In this document: piece by piece, positions 6,787-9,180 of the stretch
Position numbering within the stretch: position 1 is the first letter of the stretch
Layout of the letters: the number at the start of each line of letters is the position of its first letter
Assembly (NCBI GenBank): GCA_022424815.1
Contig: JAKMGS010000047.1
Location: 3,092-12,271 of the forward strand
From: Schleiferiaceae bacterium
GTDB lineage: Bacteria > Bacteroidota > Bacteroidia > Flavobacteriales > Schleiferiaceae
DNA length: 9,180 nucleotides
Direction: 5' to 3'
Notes under the pieces: model-generated
The model's input: only the letters and a program-made list of their open reading frames with translations
Told to the model about the DNA's origin: nothing
Database searches by the model: none
Made by a program: the position numbers and the translations under genes

Positions 6787-8223
6787 ATGAAAAAGCTACT
6801 AGTCGCAGTCCTAATCGCTGCAACTTTAATGGCAACGGCGCAAGAAGCTCCAAAAGTAACTAGCGCAATTATCGCATTGAGAGGTAATGAACTCGTTGAA
6901 GCGAAAGGCTTTATAGATGAAGCAACAACCATCATCGATGGTAAGAACCAGGCGGATATCAAAGAAAAAATCATGTCAAAGTTCTACTACAACAAAGCCT
7001 TGATTTACTCTAAAATCGCTGCTTCTCCTGATGCAGAAACAAAAGCACTAGCTGCCGATGCCAATGATGTTGCGGCACAGAGCTTGTTGGAATTGCTCTC
7101 TTATGAGAAAAACACCAAAAAACAATGGCATACTGAAAAAGCAGTCTTTGAAATCAACAACATACTTTTCAATTATTTAACTGCTGCTGATGAACGCTAC
7201 AAAGCTGAAGATTTTCTAGGAGCATATGAACAATATGTAAAAGTTTTCGACTTCAAAAAAAATGAACTGCTTGGTGAAAATGCTTCGATAGAATATGAAT
7301 GGCTCTATAATGGTGCCATTTGTGCTGGGTTGGCATCTGAATATGACAAGAGTATTGAAGCGTATGTTAAATGTCTTACTTCTGGATATACAGGAATTAC
7401 ATTCTCGGGCTCTAATATTCTAACAGGCATGAGAGTAGATTTCTCAACTGAAGAAGAACTTAGCAAGGCTGTCTCTGAAAACAGAGTGATTGACCCTGTA
7501 ATAACCGAAGACCAAAGACCGGATATGTACATTAGACTTATCACTATGTTTAAATCTAAAGGTGATGAGGATAGTTTTAATGAGTGGTTACAGAAGGGAC
7601 GTGAAAGCTTCCCGGATAATAAGTTATTAATTGATTACGAATTAGACACTTACTTAAAAAAAGGACAGAGTGATGTTGCACTTCAAATAATCGACGAGGC
7701 AATAGCTAAGAATCCTGACAACTATTTGTATTCGTACATAAAAGGTACCCTTTTACAAGATGCTCTAGATGATTTTGTCGGAGCTCGTTCAGCATATCTG
7801 AATGCCATTGCATTGAATGACACTATATCGGATGTTCATTACATGTGTGGTACCACTTTCTTTGATGAAGCTGATATCATCTCTAATAAAATGAATAAGC
7901 TCGGTATGTCAAGTAGTGATCAACGCAAGCACAAGGCTTATTCGGCGGAACGAAAGGAGATATTTAAAAACAGTATCGTCTATTTTCAAAATGCCGTTGA
8001 AATCAATTCAGGCGACAAAGATGTGATCATGGGCCTTGTACAAGCTTACCGAGAAGCAGATCTAATGGATGATATGGCCGAATTCATAAACGTTTGTTTA
8101 GAGGGAGAACATCGTGATGATTTATTCTTACTCCGCAACTTGATGCAATACCATTACGAGAATAGTAATTACGAAGAATTCAAAGTTCTTAAGGCTAGAA
8201 TCGACGAACTTTCAGCTGAATAA
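6787..8223 (+). CDS. Exported TPR-like repeat protein, function unknown
   Basis: A 478-aa protein beginning with a signal peptide: K2-K3, a hydrophobic stretch at 4-15, and an A16-T-A18 signal peptidase I site before Q19-E-A-P. No lipobox cysteine and no later membrane segment are evident, so the mature protein is probably periplasmic. The rest is largely helical with degenerate tetratricopeptide-like pairs, for example around 136-158, 174-197, 275-308 (D-V-A-L-Q-I-I-D-E-A-I-A-K-N-P-D), 311-342 and 393-408. TPR folds bind proteins, and no catalytic motif is visible. The gene starts 75 bp after gyrA on the same strand but has its own promoter candidate; a strong terminator follows the stop. 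By eye its codons are more AT-rich than those of gyrA or clpC, as often happens for less expressed envelope proteins, so transfer need not be invoked. From memory, gyrA followed by a secreted TPR gene is common in Flavobacteriia. Confidence 0.88.
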   Translation: MKKLLVAVLIAATLMATAQEAPKVTSAIIALRGNELVEAKGFIDEATTIIDGKNQADIKEKIMSKFYYNKALIYSKIAASPDAETKALAADANDVAAQSLLELLSYEKNTKKQWHTEKAVFEINNILFNYLTAADERYKAEDFLGAYEQYVKVFDFKKNELLGENASIEYEWLYNGAICAGLASEYDKSIEAYVKCLTSGYTGITFSGSNILTGMRVDFSTEEELSKAVSENRVIDPVITEDQRPDMYIRLITMFKSKGDEDSFNEWLQKGRESFPDNKLLIDYELDTYLKKGQSDVALQIIDEAIAKNPDNYLYSYIKGTLLQDALDDFVGARSAYLNAIALNDTISDVHYMCGTTFFDEADIISNKMNKLGMSSSDQRKHKAYSAERKEIFKNSIVYFQNAVEINSGDKDVIMGLVQAYREADLMDDMAEFINVCLEGEHRDDLFLLRNLMQYHYENSNYEEFKVLKARIDELSAE

Positions 8224-8233
8224 GAATTTAATG

Positions 8234-8268
8234 AAGCCCAAGTATTTCGGTATTTGGGCTTTTCTTTT
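8234..8268 (+). terminator. Intrinsic terminator after the TPR gene
   Basis: AAGCCCAA (8234-8241) pairs with TTGGGCTT (8254-8261). The stem extends through a G-U pair and two further A-U pairs, leaving a TTTCGG loop in which a UUCG tetraloop closed by U-G is possible. The T-rich run TTTTCTTTT follows directly. It begins 10 nt after the TPR stop. Read on the other strand the hairpin lacks a good T tract, so it mainly serves the rightward transcript. Confidence 0.88.
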
Positions 8269-8323
8269 GACTTTGCACTATTTTGCTATAATATATATTA
8301 TGTTAAATAATATTTTCATAGAA
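8269..8323. other. AT-rich spacer between convergent genes
   Basis: This gap between the TPR terminator and the end of the leftward small gene is strongly AT-rich. It contains an AT-only inverted repeat, ATATTAT (8295-8301) and ATAATAT (8307-8313), with a GTTAA loop. That repeat could form a weak hairpin at the 3' end of the leftward transcript, but there is no GC-rich stem or clear T tract to call a terminator. No gene is supported here. Confidence 0.5.
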
Positions 8324-8595
8324 CTACTCTCTCCAGGGAATATGGTGTGCTGTTAGATTCTCCTCTATAATCATCACAGCTGTTTTTCCTATTCCATGCC
8401 ACTGGGCAACTTCGGATTTTGAGAATTAACCACATCGCTGTATTGCTCGATGCCGTGAGCAAGCAATGCACGCTTAGCAGGTGCCGCCAATCCAGGCAGT
8501 AGATTTTTCAGTCGTTGGCGCTCACAGGTTGGACAAGTCCTACAGCTGCTGCTCTTTTCAAAGCGGTGCCCTTTCTCACAGATTAATTGAACCAT
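8324..8595 (-). pseudogene. Frameshifted small gene: cysteine-cluster (zinc-ribbon-like) plus helix-hairpin-helix protein
   Basis: As read, the frame from the ATG at 8595 ends at 8389 after 68 aa. Residues 1-30 hold C6, H10, C18, C21 and C24 (C-R-T-C-P-T-C), a likely zinc site. Residues 33-50 (L-L-P-G-L-A-A-P-A-K-R-A-L) resemble the start of an HhH domain like that of the RNA polymerase alpha C-terminal domain, but the last dozen residues look out of frame. The overlapping frame continues with F-S-K-S-E-V-A-Q-W-H-G-I-G-K-T-A and stops at 8324. Adding one T to the AATTC on the coding strand (AATTTC; region 8421-8428) joins the two into a 90-aa protein with a complete H-G-I-G-K-T-A hairpin at 67-73. 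It starts 8 bp after the dnaE-type stop, so the two are probably co-transcribed. A nucleic-acid-binding role is inferred. A sequencing or assembly error is an equally good explanation for the break. Confidence 0.75.
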
Positions 8596-8603
8596 ATCTC
8601 AAT

Positions 8604-9180
8604 TTACGCTGATTCCGCAGATTTACGTCCACGCTTCATAGTATTGCTGGTTTTGCTGTAGTTGTCCTTTTCCCGAGCCATGGTATCCTCATAACGAGGA
8701 TCTGGCACCATGGCCACCTTATACAAGGCGGAAGCCTCTATGCTGTAAAAACCAAATTCTTCGACAACGCGTCCTTGTACTCGATAAATGCCTTTGCCGC
8801 GAAATGGAAACTGCGCAGCGATGTTTGGGAAATGCACGCTATCCAGGAATTCGCCGTCCTGATCAATAAATGTGGCGAAATTCATGCGGTCGCCCTTGAT
8901 CGTCTTCGTATCCTTCACGGTGACCAAATAACCGTAGGCCACCACGAAATGTCCTAGTTTATCTGGCAGTTCACGTGCTCTTGTACCGTTTTCTAAGGGT
9001 TCATCGGCCAATTCAAAGGGATCACGCAACGGAAATCCCAGCAACTCTATTTGGTCAAAGGCCTCTTCCAGCCTGCTTTGGCGGAGTACGGGAACCTTGT
9101 AATCATGGGCTTGTTGGTTGCCTTTGAACAGACTGGGCGGAGCCGCTAACACCTCTTTGGTATTACGTCCACGCAGCATG
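8604..9180 (-). CDS. DNA polymerase III alpha subunit (DnaE-type), C-terminal part only
   Basis: The gene runs off the right edge; the 191 residues seen are its C terminus, and the ATG at 9179 is internal rather than the true start. Visible residues 40-60 (F-D-Q-I-E-L-L-G-F-P-L, then D-P-F-E-L) match the segment preceding the OB fold in DnaE polymerases. Residues 76-155 form the OB-fold region, with G-Y-L-V-T-V-K-D-T-K-T, G-D-R-M-N-F-A-T-F-I-D and Y-R-V-Q-G-R-V-V-E-E-F-G. A short basic tail (K-R-G-R-K) ends the protein. The catalytic palm and PHP domains lie outside the window. The style of this end, with no long tau-binding C terminus, suggests the second, shorter DnaE found in many Bacteroidota, often linked with DinB-family polymerases and mutagenic repair, rather than the main replicative subunit. 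That assignment is from memory. The small cysteine-cluster/HhH gene follows after 8 bp. Confidence 0.85.
   Translation of the reverse strand, partial: MLRGRNTKEVLAAPPSLFKGNQQAHDYKVPVLRQSRLEEAFDQIELLGFPLRDPFELADEPLENGTRARELPDKLGHFVVAYGYLVTVKDTKTIKGDRMNFATFIDQDGEFLDSVHFPNIAAQFPFRGKGIYRVQGRVVEEFGFYSIEASALYKVAMVPDPRYEDTMAREKDNYSKTSNTMKRGRKSAESA

Noticed and set aside
8300..8356. An 18-codon rightward frame starting in the AT-rich spacer
   Set aside because: It overlaps the 3' end of the reconstructed leftward gene, has no ribosome-binding signal and looks random.
8421..8435. Programmed -1 ribosomal frameshift in the small gene
   Set aside because: The local sequence around the AAAA run does not fit the X-XXY-YYZ slippery pattern and no clear downstream stimulatory structure is visible; a deletion or sequence error is simpler.
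8389..8595. The intact-looking 68-aa frame as the complete small protein
   Set aside because: Its last residues look unrelated to the HhH fold while the adjacent frame carries the expected continuation, so a frameshifted gene explains the region better.

Overview
The window looks like chromosomal housekeeping DNA from a member of the Bacteroidota, probably class Flavobacteriia. The evidence is: GyrA has the phylum-style degenerate GyrA box (Q-N-R-G-G-V-G); good TAnnTTTG elements, the -7 motif of the Bacteroidota primary sigma factor, lie upstream of several genes; start codons lack clear Shine-Dalgarno sequences (both clpC and gyrA begin 'acaatATG'); and the partial DNA polymerase at the right edge resembles the second, short DnaE of this phylum. 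Genus cannot be decided from the sequence alone.

Layout, left to right. (1) 59-1312 (+): a two-domain nuclease, a DnaQ-like DEDDh exonuclease fused to a UvrC/Cho-like GIY-YIG endonuclease, with the recognisable catalytic residues of both domains present. (2) 1309-3927 (-): clpC, the AAA+ unfoldase of the ClpCP protease. It converges on the nuclease gene so tightly that one TTAA supplies both stop codons, and its best terminator-like hairpin lies inside the nuclease coding sequence. (3) 3928-4161: a 234-bp divergent control region with one -7 element facing each way. A perfect inverted repeat (CAAATCT-N6-AGATTTG) includes most of the clpC -7 element, and each gene's leader has a small hairpin. 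(4) 4162-6711 (+): gyrA, full length, with susceptible-type quinolone-region residues and a long acidic tail. (5) 6787-8223 (+): an exported TPR-like protein of unknown role with its own promoter candidate, ended by a strong intrinsic terminator at 8234-8268. (6) 8324-9180 (-): the 3' end of a DnaE-type polymerase gene, followed 8 bp later by a small gene encoding a cysteine cluster plus a helix-hairpin-helix.

The most notable observation is that the small gene at 8324-8595 carries an apparent 1-nt deletion. As it stands it encodes 68 aa ending in an unrelated tail. Restoring one T near 8421-8428 joins it to an overlapping frame that supplies the missing helix-hairpin-helix (H-G-I-G-K-T-A) and gives a 90-aa protein. 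This is either a real inactivation or a sequence error.

Functionally the window combines DNA maintenance (gyrase, a repair-type nuclease, a DnaE polymerase with a putative nucleic-acid-binding partner) and protein quality control (ClpC). I see no mobile elements, CRISPR arrays, tRNA or rRNA genes, and no clear evidence of horizontal transfer.
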